Positions 1 through 11,200 of a stretch of 64,000 bases of DNA are shown here, piece after piece. Made by a program: the position numbers and the translations under genes. How positions within the stretch are numbered: the stretch's first letter is position 1; every line of letters starts with the position of its first letter. The DNA comes from Alligator mississippiensis (taxonomy: Eukaryota; Chordata; Crocodylia; Alligatoridae). The stretch lies in the NCBI RefSeq assembly GCF_030867095.1, contig NC_081829.1, positions 66,919,181-66,983,180 on the forward strand. Reading direction: 5' to 3'. The notes under the pieces were generated by a model. It was not told where the DNA came from, ran no database searches, and saw only the letters and a program-made list of their open reading frames with translations.

Positions 1-369
1 GCAGCAGAAGCATCATGGCTGCTTGGAAAGAGAATGCCTCTATGTTTGGGAGGGCAGGGACTTGCAGCTGTAGCTGTCCCCCTACCCGCTCTCCCTCCCC
101 TGCCAGAAGATCTGGCAGTTGCCTTTCCAGCATGCTTCAAATTCATCATTCCTGTGCTGCAAAAGGTGTCTGCATGTCGCTCCTTTTGTGTTGTATGTTT
201 TATTCCCTTTGTGTAGCATGCATGCATTGGACTCTTCTTTGATTGTTTGATTGATTCACTAATAAGTATGAAGGCATATGTAAAAATGTGTGCTGTCTGT
301 CTTTTTCTTCTCTGCTGGGATGTGTTTGTTTTTTATGAATTCTGAATGTGGAGTGTGACTCTGTTGTGT
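1..369. other. left-edge sequence, no gene seen
   Basis: I see no conserved coding frame, RNA gene or complete repeat here. The short open frames on both strands have no recognisable domain. Confidence 0.5.
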
Positions 370-591
370 GTTTTATTCCCTCTATGTTATTCCCTCCAAA
401 TCTCCAAATCACCAAATCTTTTCCAAATCTTTTCCAAATCGATTTGGAAGCTCCAAATCGATTTGGAAAGTCAAAAGCAGCTACCAATTCGATTTGGATA
501 TGCAGATTCAGCCTCTGAATCATCTGAATCTTTTCTGAATCTGAATCTGAATCCGAATCCAAATCATGGTCCGAAGCTTTGCACAGCCCTA
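370..591. mobile_element. hAT-type MITE, truncated copy (TAGGGCTGTG family)
   Basis: The stretch is built of short CCAAATC / GAATCTGAATC blocks and ends in GAAGCTTTGCACAGCCCTA, the right terminus shared by the better-preserved copies at 12088, 45004 and elsewhere. The left terminus is not recognisable, so this is a 5'-truncated copy. Confidence 0.65.
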
Positions 592-1423
592 ATATAGATA
601 TATATATTGTTACCAGATTTGCCCATCACTTTGGTGAGTGCTCATTTATTAGGGGTACATTTCTGGGGGTCTCTGTAATTCTATCAATGTACTGCTTGTG
701 TTACTTGTGTTTCTATATGGAGCTGTATCTCTCCCTTCTGCAAGTTCTCACCCCCAAAGGAGCTATCTTGCAGGACCCAGTTTCAATGGGGATGGTTTCC
801 TCCTGTCACCAAATCAGTCAAATACATGTACACACATACACAGATCAATAGGATATGTCTGAGCCAGGCTGGGTCATTTAGCTTGGACAGGCTAACACCC
901 CCATATGCCACTAACTCAGTTCATCAGGGCAACAACAAAATGCAGTCAGACACAAGCACGCAGGTTAACAGAGTATGTCTGAGCAGGCTGAGTCTGATCA
1001 GCACTTTCAGCTGATACCCTCATGCGCCTCAAAACTCAGCACATCACAATCTCTTGTCACAATGGCCCTAGTAGTAACCCCCTTGATGAGCAGACCCCAC
1101 TGTGGTTTTGGGCATTACAAGGATCTTTGGCTTAGATAAAAGAAGAGTTGCTGCAGAGCAAATGGGGAGGTCAAAGGGAAGAAGGAGTAGATGAGATTCA
1201 GAAAGAAAGTATAGCAACCAGCTTGACCATAAAAGTTATTTATTGCCTGGTATATGAACTTATGGTGATACCAGTAATAATAGTCATACAAGAGAGAGAC
1301 AAATAAACAGTTACAGTACTACATAGTTTTAGTTAGGTTTTTGGGAAGTCTAGCTAAAGTTTGATTAGCAAAAGTCAGGTTTAGAAATCTGTGCCTGGAG
1401 TAAGAGAATAACAGTCAGGTTCC

Positions 1424-1425
<2 letters not shown>

Positions 1426-1464
<39 letters not shown>
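1426..1464. repeat. (AG)n microsatellite
   Basis: About 19 uninterrupted AG units, lying inside the minus-oriented LTR element. Confidence 0.95.
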
Positions 1465-1466
<2 letters not shown>

Positions 1467-1807
1467 TTGGGGTCTCACCACTCAGCAAAGCTTGAACCAG
1501 TCAAGGTTCCCAGGTGTTGTTGGACCTAGCAGATGGGCAGAGTCCTCAGCACAATCAATGGAGAGATCCCAGGCAGAAAAGGAGTGGAACTGGTGCAGCT
1601 TTGAATCTAAGTACCAGCACAGAAACCTGAGCTTGGGTAGGGGTTTTTGTAGAGAACTGACAATGGCTCAAGGGAGAATACTAGGTTTGTTTATGGGTAA
1701 ACAATGGTTCATATGCTGGATAATAGGAATTGATCACTGCCGGCTATAGGTGGTATTACTCTGAGGGAGCTCACAATACAGACAGGAAGATTCAGCATTT
1801 TGGATAC

Positions 1808-2765
1808 TGTCCCAGGGGAGCGGGGGCACTGGGACACCCCCGCAGTGGCCAAGGGGTCTGCTTACCTCCCGCAGGGCCGGAAGACCCAAAGAAACTCCAC
1901 GCGCCGGCGCTGCCGGCGCGGGTCATCAGCCAGGCGTTTATCTGGCTGCAGCTGAGCGGTGGGGGCGGGGCACGCCGGCCGGGAGGAACAAAAGGCGGCC
2001 CCGCCAAAGCAGCGGGGCGGCTGGAGGGAGAGAGCTGGAGCGTGGAGCCCCAGCGAGCAGGGGATCAGCCGCCACCTGCAGAGTGCGGGACACCGCCGGG
2101 TAGAGGCGGAGCAGGCTGCGAGCAGCGCAGCGGAGCACCCAGAAGGGAGGAGACAGGAGGAGAAGTCAGCCCCAGAGGCGGGGCAGCAGGCAGCGGGGAA
2201 CCCAACACCCGAGGCAGCGGGAGGCATAGCAGCTATCCCAAGAGTGGGGCCAGCTGTAGCCGGTATTGCGGAGCTGATGGCGCGGGTAACTGCGGCCGGG
2301 ACTATTGGGGAAGCAGAGAGGACGTCTGCATCCCAAGGAAGGAGGGATCAGGGCAGCAGCCCCCAACTGGGAGGGGCATACCCGGTCCGAAGACAGCCGG
2401 TGGTGGCTAGGGTGACCGAGCCAAGAGAGGATGAGACGAGGACGGGTGAGAGGCCAGGACAGGAAGACCTGAGGTGGCGTATGGCCAGGGTGTAGGGGAG
2501 GACGGAGCCCCGAGAGTACCCGCGAAGAGGCGTGCCGGCACCAGGGGATACCCCAAGGGAAGACCCCCCACTGAGAGAGTCATCAAAGTCGTGGCAGGCA
2601 AGTTCTGGGGTCCCCCTTAATACCAGCCGGGGTAAACCCTGGGGCGTACCTACGAAGCTCGGGGGCACAAGATCCCGAGCCCGGGCGAAGGCGGCGCGCG
2701 AGCTCCTAATCGAACGGAGGCAGGTACAGATACCAATAAAGGAATCATTACTAGAATTGGTCTGA
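1808..2765. other. CpG-rich block inside the LTR element
   Basis: GC- and CpG-rich, with many CGCGCC, GGCGGGGC and CCGGC words, and in sharp contrast to the AT-rich surroundings. Open frames occur on both strands, as expected for such composition. I recognise no protein domain in them: the + strand frame is rich in Gly, Ala, Arg and Glu and ends in an Arg/Leu-rich tail near 2765. On the minus strand a GGGAG/GTAAGC donor-like site occurs near 1855. Because it replaces the central part of the related LTR at 38992-41045, an alternative promoter (CpG-island-like U3) is a reasonable reading. A gag-like remnant or captured host exon is also possible. Confidence 0.5.
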
Positions 2766-3184
2766 TAAATGCTGAGCTGGGTATGTGTAGATGTGGGTTG
2801 ATTAGCATTTGGAGCAAGGATTCCTCATCATGCAGTGCTTCCCTGCTTTTCTGGTTCCAGAATTCAGTGCAGTCCTTGCCTTGGAATCTCTGTTCTCCAT
2901 CCTGAATGCTAGTGAAGGTGCATGCCTGTTCCATTTCCCATTTAAATGAGTTGTGATCTGGTTCCATCTCAGATGCAAATGAGACCAGGGGAGTTGCTTC
3001 ACTTTTATCACCTTTGTCTGGAGGGCGTTAGGTGCGTCTCCCACTGCATCTTCTTTGTCTTCTGTAAGTCCTTCCTCTAATCAGTTCTTATTCAGGCAGA
3101 GGTGGGGAGGGGGAAAGTTCTTTGTGAGTCAGACAGGCTGCACACTGTGCCAGGGTAACCCAAGAACACGGAACTGAGAGGTAG

Positions 3185-3475
3185 CTCTCACTCATTTTTG
3201 GACTACAGAAAAATAATAAAGCAAATCTTCTGTTGCAAAGAAATTCCATATAAACACAACAGGCCAGAGTGTTCTTGAAAGTACATATTTTTATTATCTT
3301 GTGAATTGCGTGCAGGTGATTGCACATCTAACAGTGTTGTGGGGCACCATTAAAAGAATCAAAGATACAAAAGTACAAATAATACAGAACTCCAGTATAG
3401 AAAATCAGGAAAAAATGAATATCAGTTTATTTTAATTTTCTCACTGAATCCAACACATTTAACAGTAACCTGCAT
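3185..3475. other. inter-repeat sequence, nothing recognised
   Basis: AT-rich unique-looking sequence between the LTR element and the following MITE. I see no gene or repeat terminus. Confidence 0.4.
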
Positions 3476-4225
3476 GGCCATGTGTAGATGAAATGAGAGG
3501 CATGTGTGCATGACACTTTAAAGCGGGCTAAATGCTTTTGCACTGCTTTCATGGTGTCGGTGTTTGCATGCCTCAGCAGCGTATTGCGCATTAATTCCAG
3601 CCACTGTAGGAAATTTAGCAGTGTAATGAGCCTTAGATGACTTGGAGTGCAGCAAACTAAAACAACTTTGAGGAGTTTTAGTTTGCTGCCCCTACAGCCG
3701 TAGAGTGAAGCACTAGGCTCCATGCAGCTCCGTGGCTATGCAGGAAGCCCTGCAGGCATCCTGACAGCAGCCCAGGAAAGCAGCTCCACACAAGAAAAGT
3801 GGTGAGCCTGTGATCTTTCTTTTTTCTTTCCCCCTTGGAGCCTGCCTGCCTGCCTGAGCTGCTCTAGGGCCCAGTGCTTCCCTCCACAGCTGGGGTCTCC
3901 CCAGGACCACCTGAGCCGGGTGCCTGCAGGCAGGTGCCACGTGAGAGGGCAGCCGCCACTGCAGTGGAGGGAAACACATCCAGAACCAGACACATGTGTG
4001 GACACACAGAACCAGAGGCAGACAAACGCACAGAACCAGATGCGCAGGTGCACAGAGCCAGGCTGCTGGGCCACCAGACAAAGTCCAACCCAACAATGCC
4101 CTGGGCCCGGTGGAGCACCTGTGATTCCCTGGGGAGCCAGCCCCCGGGGTGCAGCATAGCTGGCTGAAGCCCCAGCCCAGAGCCTGCCCATCAGCCCACC
4201 CACCCCCCCACTCCACACAGCTAAG
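3476..4225. mobile_element. DNA transposon / MITE (GGCCATGTGTAGA family), copy 1
   Basis: The first about 250 bases align with the element at 8771-9453: GGCCATGTGTAGAT start, then AAAGCGGGCTAAA, TGCATGCCTCAG and CCAGCCACTGTAGGAAATTTAGC blocks in the same order. The GC-rich interior also follows (CCTGCCTGCCTGAGCTG). The right terminus is not clear. Open frames on the minus strand are composition artefacts. Confidence 0.55.
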
Positions 4226-4622
4226 CTAAGGTATGGTGTTTCCAGCAAGGGGCAGTGCTAGCTTCATCCGGGTGTGGGGGCTGGGCCAGCACTGGGCTTG
4301 GAGTCAGCAGGAGTCAGGTGGGCTCAGCTGCAAGCCCTGCTGCAAGCAGCCTGGGCTTTGGTTGGTAGCAGCTACACAGAGCTGGGGCTGGCTGCACCCA
4401 GAAGGCTGCAAACAGCTGCACCAGGCTCTGGCATCAGCTCGGTACCAGCGCATTCACGCACGCCTCCGAGCACATAGTGGGGGAGGGGCCTGAGGCAGTG
4501 CAACCCCAGCCTTTGCTCTGCTGGCTGCACAGAGCTGATGACTGGGCTCTGGAGCCCAGCACAGTTGCTTGTAGCCAGCTTGAGCTGTGGGCAGCTTCAG
4601 CAAGTAGCAGGCAGACTGAAAA
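4226..4622. mobile_element. fragment of the fold-back hAT family
   Basis: Shares AAACAGCTGCACCAGGCTC, GTGGGGGAGGGGCC and CAGCAGGCAG-type blocks with the 18095-18996 element. Neither terminus is clear. Confidence 0.45.
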
Positions 4623-4639
4623 CCACTTTGTCTCCAGTC

Positions 4640-5130
4640 TTTCAGTTCTAACCCTCAAAGGAAACTGACAAAACACTTCCCAGAGACGAGCCTATGAACT
4701 CCACTTTATCAACCTCCAGGATACTAAAGATCATACACTAAATATAGACATTGGATTTAGGACACATTATAACCTGCCTGACATCTGACTCCCCAGGTAC
4801 TTCTCCACTATTTATCCCCCTTTTCTGCCCCCTCAGCCCAGCCTGTCTTTCACCCATTGACTCCTCAATCTACATTTTCACTGACTTGTATGCATGCCAG
4901 CCCAGCCTCTGGCTGCTTTACTTTTCATTCCATCCAGGAAGAGCACACACCAACTGCTCAAACTTCCTCAGCCTGATGAAGGGCTGGACTCGATGGCGCT
5001 GGACTCAATGATCTTCCAAGGTCCCTTCCGTCCCTAATGTCTATGAAATCTATGAAATAATTTTTTTTTCCAACTATTTAAGTTGGTCTAATAAAAGATA
5101 TCTGATTCAACCAAAGAACCTTGTCTGCCT
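4640..5130 (+). mobile_element. Penelope-like element, 3' end
   Basis: Shares with the longer PLE at 50024-51825 the blocks TCAGTTCTAA-CCTCAAAGG-AACT, GACATTGGATT and AACCTGCCTGAC. It also shares the family 3' end, in which TAATAAAAGATATC is followed by AAAGAA-CTTG-CTGCC. It is a 3' fragment without the RT. A CR1 tail is inserted at 4983-5058. Confidence 0.75.
4983..5058 (+). mobile_element. CR1 LINE 3' tail
   Basis: GGACTCAATGATCTTCCAAGGTCCCTTCC followed by an 8-9 bp tail repeat (TCTATGAAA twice) is the characteristic CR1 3' end. It is inserted in the PLE fragment. Confidence 0.75.
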
Positions 5131-5454
5131 AGATCACTTCTTACTAAACATTTGTAAAATCTATGAGGATTATTCAGATAACTATTAGACTAAAAAATTA
5201 TGTAAACAAATCCTTTGGGAACCCCAAGCAGGTTGAAGCAGACAGCCACAGAAGAAGAGATAACAAAGGGCAGATTGTTTTATTTTTAATGGAGGCATTG
5301 GAAAGAACGATTTTCCGTATATTTTGTGTTTACTTTTATGTTACTATCCAGTAGGAGCATGGGCATGCTCTGCTGTGCATGCTGGCAACACATGGTAATG
5401 CATACTGATACTCTTAAGTAGACTGTTCCTTTTGATTACTTGTTATAAGCTTAC

Positions 5455-5541
5455 ATCAGTTTGCATGGTGAGTCAGTCAACTGGTGGATTTAGCCTGAGA
5501 ACAACAAACAGAAGGGAAGGCCAAGACAACTGAAGCGATAT
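5455..5541 (+). other. candidate non-coding first exon of the lipase gene
   Basis: About 85 bases are conserved with 56805-56883 (GAACAACAAACAGAAGGGAAGGCC-like core, then GACAACTGAAG versus GACAACAGAAG). Both end at a usable splice donor: GATAT/GTGAGT here, GCAAG/GTTAAG there. Acid lipase genes of this family usually have a non-coding or barely coding first exon, so position and conservation fit. The upstream limit is arbitrary. No ATG with a useful frame is seen in it. Confidence 0.5.
5469..5475 (+). promoter_or_regulatory. AP-1 (TRE) consensus TGAGTCA
   Basis: A perfect TGAGTCA heptamer at the start of the candidate first exon. The paralogous exon has TGATTCA at the aligned place. A single 7-mer is weak evidence, and I base the call on position. 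Confidence 0.3.
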
Positions 5542-6797
5542 GTGAGTGTGTATTACTTCATAATATGTATCTTTCTTTTGGTGTCTGTCTATACATAGGA
5601 AAACCTTCAGTGAATGTATAATTCCTGTTTCTTTTATAATCTTATTATTATTATTCCTTTAAAAGTTGCCTGTACCTTTTGGATTGTTAAGAAGGTTCTG
5701 TGGGGAAAAAGGTATATGTCTGAATAACTGACTTGCTTGAAAAGGTTGAGAGAGAATGAGCTTGAAACAGCTGAGAGAAAATGAAGAGGCACTCTTTCTC
5801 TGCTCTTCTGTCCTTTTTTCATATGATGATTAAAAATCCTCAAATAGCTAAGGTTCATCTACACTGCAGAATGGTATATATGATTTGATACAGGTCTCTT
5901 TGTACTAGTGACAGAAGTAGGGAACACTGTTCCGAACAGAGGGTCAGCATGTCCAATACTGGTCAGTAGGGAAATAACCTAATGGATTGTGGAAGACATC
6001 AGCCATGAGATTGTGAAATGGTGGATAGTACTCCTTTGAAGATGCTTTAGGCTGCTAAAGTATCTATGTAGCTGTGATAGAATTATTTCTGAATGATTGA
6101 GGTTGGCAGCACTAAAAACAGTTGGATGTGAGAGCAGGTCAAACTTTCTCCTTCTATTATTTTATCATTGGAAAATGCCTTTTTGACCAATAGGAAAATA
6201 TTCTACAAAAAGTTGTATTGATCAACTATTTCAATTTTGACAATGAATTTCAAACCATTATGCAAAAATCAGTAAATGTCACAGGTTAATCCTTTAAGAA
6301 TATTCTAGGAAAGATTGAAGGGACTTTAACGATCTGAAAATATAATCAGCCCTGATGCAACAATCTGTATTAATAACAGTCAATAAGCTGTGAGTTGCAA
6401 CAATTCACCAGTCGTGGTATATGATATGTCTTGTCTGAACTTGAGGCTGCTTATTCAAGTGACAAATCCTGCTTTTTTTTTTTTTTTTATTTTACTATTA
6501 TAGTCTGCCAGTCTGGTCTTCCAATCTGATATCTGCCAGAAAGAATAAATTCAGTTATAACCAGGCTTTAGTCTTTTTCTATTAAAGCTCATTTCTGAAT
6601 CAAGCAAAGATAATGTTCTTGATAATACAGGCATTCTTGCTCCGTGGGTTCTCTGAAAAGTAATGTGGATTTCCAAGTGAGTCTCTTGTTTGTTTCATCT
6701 TGGTGTTTATGTATCATTTTTATTAGTATCACTCATACACAAGAAAGCTTCTCTGTGATCTGTCAGCGCAAGAAAGAATGATCGTATAGCCTAGCTC
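5542..6797 (+). other. intron 1, first part
   Basis: AT-rich intron with no coding signal. 6180-6600 aligns with 63040-63360 in unit 3 (for example TTCTAGGAAAGATTGAAGGGA versus TTCTGGGAAGGAGTGAAGGGA). A T-run lies at 6473-6488. Confidence 0.6.
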
Positions 6798-7011
6798 CGT
6801 GGTTTTCAACCTGTGGTCTGTGGACTCTGGGGGGTCTGCAGACTATGTCTAAGGGGTCAGTGAAAGATGACTATGATCAATGAGACATCTGTGAATACCC
6901 ACACTTACAATTCAAAGGGGTCTATACATCCAATTGAACTTCCCAAAGGGATCTACACTTCCATTCACATTTTTTTAGGGGTCCACAAATGAAATAAGGT
7001 TGAAAACTACT
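6798..7011. mobile_element. short hAT MITE
   Basis: Terminal inverted repeats GTGGTTTTCAACC and GGTTGAAAACTAC bound about 210 bases containing GTGGTCTGTGGACTCTGGGGG and GGGGTCCACAAATG, the usual layout of hAT (Charlie-like) MITEs. The target duplication is not convincing. Confidence 0.75.
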
Positions 7012-8134
7012 TGTCTAGTTGTACCAAACCCTGCAACCCCAGGAACTGACACAGGAAGATGAAAAGGGAAGTTCCCATTTTTATATAGAAAATGATAGGT
7101 GATAGTGTCACAAGGCAATGTGCTGAGGAGAAAGGAACAGGTACAGGTAAATAAACATTAACATTAAAGTGCATACAGTTAGGTGCTAGATAACAGGTAA
7201 TAAGCAGTAACAGTGTGGTGAATTAACTCAAGAACAGGTAGTGAGCACTACTGCTGTGCTACGTACAATCAAGAACCCTTAAACCTTCCCTCATGTTGGA
7301 GGTGTTCCAAACCAGCCTCTGGTCACGAGAGCACTAAGTTACCATCTGCACGTCTTTGCATCTGAGTGCCACTGCTGCAGTCCACATTCCCAGCTCTGTC
7401 ACTCTTCTGGGATCTCCATCCATGCATTCAGTTCTGCTGCTGCATCCCATGCTCTGCTGCTGCAATCTGCGATCTGCTGCTGCTTTCTGCTTCCTCTCTG
7501 TCTCCGTGCACCCAGTGTCTCTAGGGATTGTAGTCTACATACAGTCAGCACAGTTCTACAAGACTGTGCCCCCTGGGAACCCCTGAGAGTTGTAGTCCAA
7601 ATCCAGTCAGCAGGGCTGCTTTCCCAACTGTCCGCTTTCAAATTACAGTACATTACATTCAGTTAACACAATGTATTTCATAGCCTTCGTTGACAAAAGT
7701 CATGCATTACTGTGAATATGATAGGGCCATTCTAGGAGGAAGGGACACTGCCTTAGAGCAATAGAAATGTGAAAGGATGTATTTGCAGTTCTTTTTAGTA
7801 TTTTGTTGAATAGGAGTGTGAGCAGGCATTACACTGCTCACTACCCTGACAATCTGAGGGCCCAATCTCTACGCAAAGTATACACACATAGGTATTGACA
7901 GTTTCCCAAAATAAACTCTTCTTCAGCATCGTATCCCTCTCACTAGGTCTCAGCTCAAGCTACCTGTTCCTTGAGCTGTTGTTCATTTCTATCTGATGCC
8001 AAGGAAGCAGAAAGATGTATCTGGATTTCTTTGATGTTATAAAACGAAGAAACAGCATTTGCATAAAGCAGCATTTGCACACGCAATATGCTCATAGCCT
8101 TCTTAATTACAGAGACATTCCTTGCTTCACACAG
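7012..8134. other. intron 1, second part, with an unclassified repeat
   Basis: 7020-7670 looks like an old unclassified repeat. Read on the minus strand it holds two copies of a GACTACAA(C/T)YC motif (7521-7534 and 7586-7598) resembling the ACTACAACTCCCA core bound by ZNF143, and a GCTGCTGC-rich patch at 7434-7480. No LTR termini could be fixed. The rest is AT-rich intron. Confidence 0.4.
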
Positions 8135-8273
8135 GCCCAGGATATGGATATTCACAGCATTGGTTTGGTTCCAAGGAATTTCATTTTCTGAAGCATTTCG
8201 AAAACCAACCCCCATGAATTCAGAAGAAATCTTAAAAAGAAACAGGGTGGATCCAGAATGTTTTATGAATGTT
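8135..8273 (+). CDS. lipase coding exon 2 (signal peptide and N-terminus)
   Basis: Acceptor GCTTCACACAG, donor GTT/GTAAGTG. In the frame that joins exon 3 it reads an Ile-Trp-Ile-Phe-Thr-Ala-Leu-Val-Trp leader, then [12 protein letters not shown]. The position where relatives start (Met-Trp-Leu) is ATA-TGG at 8142. In-frame ATGs are at 8088 (13 bases inside the 3' end of the intron if the acceptor is used, or usable if the exon is longer) and at 8214 (after the leader). Human LIPM also has residues upstream of its Met-Trp leader, so an extended start is plausible. Confidence 0.8.
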
Positions 8274-11200
8274 GTAAGTGATGTAATTTTCTCCTCTTTT
8301 TTAAAGGACAGTCCCCATTATTAATAGTTCCACATTTTTGAGAGTGCCCAGCACTGGATATCTTTTAAAAAATGTCTTGGTCTAGCATTCAGGTGTCCAG
8401 ATTGTAGCCATATTGGTCTAGAGGCAAAAGGAATCAGAACTCGTGGTAGCGGTGATATCTTTTTTAGACAAACTAGATTTTTGCAAAAAAGAATTCTTTA
8501 ATTGCAAGCTTTTGGGCACAACTACCCTTCTTCTGGCATAGGAGAAAAGATTGTAAAAGTTCTCCTTGGTAGAAATGAAAGTTCAACTACAATTGTGCAG
8601 ACAGCAGTTATGTCTTGCCTATAGTACACCATGAAAAAAAATACTATTTTAGTGTTAGTCAAGTAACCCTAGACGCTTGCCCTTGACTGGAAATTGCTTT
8701 GGGAGCTGGGATTACTGAATTCTATCCCCAGCTCTGCCACTTAGTATGAGACCATTGATATGGCACCTAAGGCCATGTGTAGACAAAATGAGAAGCGTGC
8801 GCGCGCAACACTTTGAAGCGGGCTAAAAGCTTTTGCACCGCTTTAATGGTGTCAGTGTTTGCATGCCTCAGTGGTGTATTGTACATTAATTCCAGCCACT
8901 GTAGGAAATTTAGCGGTGTAATATGCCTTAAATGACTTGGGGTGCAGGAAACTAAAACTCCTTTGAAGAATTTTAATTTGTTGCCCCTACAGACACAGAG
9001 CAAAGCACCAGGCTCTGTGCAGCTCCATGACTCTGCTCCATGGCAGCAGCCCGGGAAAGAAGCTCTGCCCAAAAAAATCGGCAAGCCTGACGTTTCCTCC
9101 CCCTGCCTTCCCCAGAGCCTGCCTGCCTGCCTGAGCTGCATGGGGCCCGATGCTTCCCTCCACAGCTGCAGTGCCCCCCAGGACTGCCTGATCCAGGTGC
9201 CTGTGGGCAGGTGCCACCTGGGGGGACCCACAGCTGCCACGGAGGGAAGCACCAGTCCCCCCTGCAGCCCAGGGACCACTCCTCCTGCCAGCAGATCACC
9301 CTCCCCTCCCCGCCAGAGAGGCAGCTAACTCAGCGGGGTGTGTGCACGACACAGGGGAGGTGGGGGGGCAGGGTTTAATCAGCCCTAAATTGAAGTGCAG
9401 TTTTTTAAAACCCACCACTTCAATTTAGGGCCCCCATTTCATCTACACACACCATAAAGCATGAAATCAATAGGAGTTCTTCTGTGTTTATCGGTAAACG
9501 GTATTTTAAACAATAGGCCAAAGGATTGAGAAGGGGATCTGTCATGGTGGTTTTGGCCTCCTCTGATATGGCTTAGCCTTTCTGGACATTACAGAGAACT
9601 TGAGAAGGGGTTTAAATAAACATAAGTTTCCTGTTGCACTTGGCTTAGTAGGGCATTTACACTTTGCCAGAAAGATTTTAACTGCCAAACAGACATATTC
9701 TCCTAATAGAGTTGTTGGACAGCATTTTCCAGTCTAAAGTTAATTAAACTCTTCCCATGTACCAACAACATAGCTTCTCAGCTAAGCAGAGACTTCTCTC
9801 CCAGAAGGGAGGGTTCTGACTATGCACCTATTTTGCCTGTTATGCTGCTCTCTGAACTGTTTCTTAATTATTCCTAGGGAAAGCAGGAGCTCTGTAAATA
9901 TGTTAGGGTGAGTAATCAGTCATTTTAAAAGATCAACTGTTTATTGTCTCAGCTCACATTGTTTTGCAATAATTTTAAGGAAGCATCATCAACTTTATTC
10001 CCTTAAAGATAAAACAGGCTGGCACAAGATAACAAATATAAATTATTTGTACTTTTTAGGAGTAGAAGCTGCCTCTTTTAAAAGTAAAATATCACTCCAT
10101 AGTATCCAGGGCAAATTGTTCTTGCTCCTTTTCTAAGGAGGGCTATAATTAGCTATTTCACATCACCGTAGCTGATCAAGACAGTCTTTACATTGATGAG
10201 GAAGTTTTTTTACAGTAGTTTAGGTGTGTCTTTTAAAAGAAACTGGCTATTAAGCATCTCATAGCATGAGCATTACAGTTTACTGGCATATACTCCACAA
10301 ATCCAGCTATGATGGCATTGCTTGAGATTAAGGTTGGATTGAAAAATAATGCAGACAGCAAGGAATTGTTCAGCCCCATCCTGTCCTGACACCTGGGTTA
10401 CAATGTTTGTCAGGGCTGTCAAAGAGGAGGGGGCATAGTCCTGGCTATATGCTGTAGAGATTATTATGTGACAGTTTCCAGAACCTGTAAATTAGAACAC
10501 CAAGCATTTGAACCGGAGGCCCGCAGTTTCACGGAACAGGTGAGTCCAAAAATGCCAGACCTTCTTCTTTCTCTCTTCTCAGATTTTACACTGAGGAGCA
10601 GTTTGCCTAAACCTGTGGACTGGGATAGCTTTCCCTCCATGGGGATCCTTGCTTAACACCCCAGACCATGTGAAAAATGGATTTATCTAACTAGGCCTTC
10701 ATTTGGCTTCCTGCAGACTGAAATTATCAGGTATCATGGATACCCTGCTGAGGAGTATGAAGTTGTGACCGAAGATGATTATATCCTTAGTATTAACAGA
10801 ATTCCTGGTGGAAAGAACAGTGGGAATAAAGGTAAGATTTTTGTCTGAAGGAAGAAACCTTTGCTGAGCTTGCACTGGACTTTGGGCTTGTGCTTTTTAT
10901 GCACAACTTCTTATATCTAGGGTCCTACTTAATTTCCAGTTTCATGGATTTCGCAGGCACCACTAAATCCGGGATTGTGAAAACAACAACAACAAAAATA
11001 AAATAAAATGTTGGCTTCCCAGTGGGAGCTAGCAGTCTTTGCTGCCCAGAGGGGAAGGTGCTGGCTGACAGGGCAGTATGAATGGCTGCCAGCAGTCAGG
11101 ATGGTGGCTGCCTCCCCTCCATCCTCTCTTTGAGACCTCTCAGCCAATCAGTGCTGAGAGGTGGGGCTGCATAAATGTCAGCTTGCAATCAAGAAGGAAG

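Larger units (their letters stand above)
608..3184 (-). mobile_element. LTR-type element (long LTR, minus orientation), fossil
   Basis: Read on the minus strand, this matches the element at 38992-41045 at both ends. Positions 2766-3184 match its first about 400 bases and 608-1490 match its last about 850 bases, including a shared AATAAATAACTTTTAT block (here at 1236-1244 in reverse) and the terminal GGTAACA (here TGTTACC at 608). The centre differs: this copy carries a CpG-rich block at 1808-2765. I read it as a degenerate solo LTR of an endogenous retroviral or LTR family that I cannot name. No target duplication is recognisable. Confidence 0.55.

Noticed and set aside
1730-2495. Long open frames of 226 and 178 residues in the CpG-rich block
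   Set aside because: Frames are long on both strands because of composition. No domain is recognised, and the block lies within an LTR fossil, so it is not called as a gene.
3713-4248. Minus-strand frames of 167 and 170 residues rich in Cys, Trp and Pro
   Set aside because: They lie inside a MITE whose second copy (8771-9453) carries a different frame in the same place, so there is no protein conservation.
10468-10539. Possible lipase exon reading [11 protein letters not shown] before exon 3, with a GTGAGT donor
   Set aside because: It resembles the VDPE motif, but the exon at 8135-8273 reads VDPECFMNV with matching phase and restores the Asn-Val-Thr sequon. The 10468 frame starts from GTG, lacks a hydrophobic leader and has a poor acceptor.
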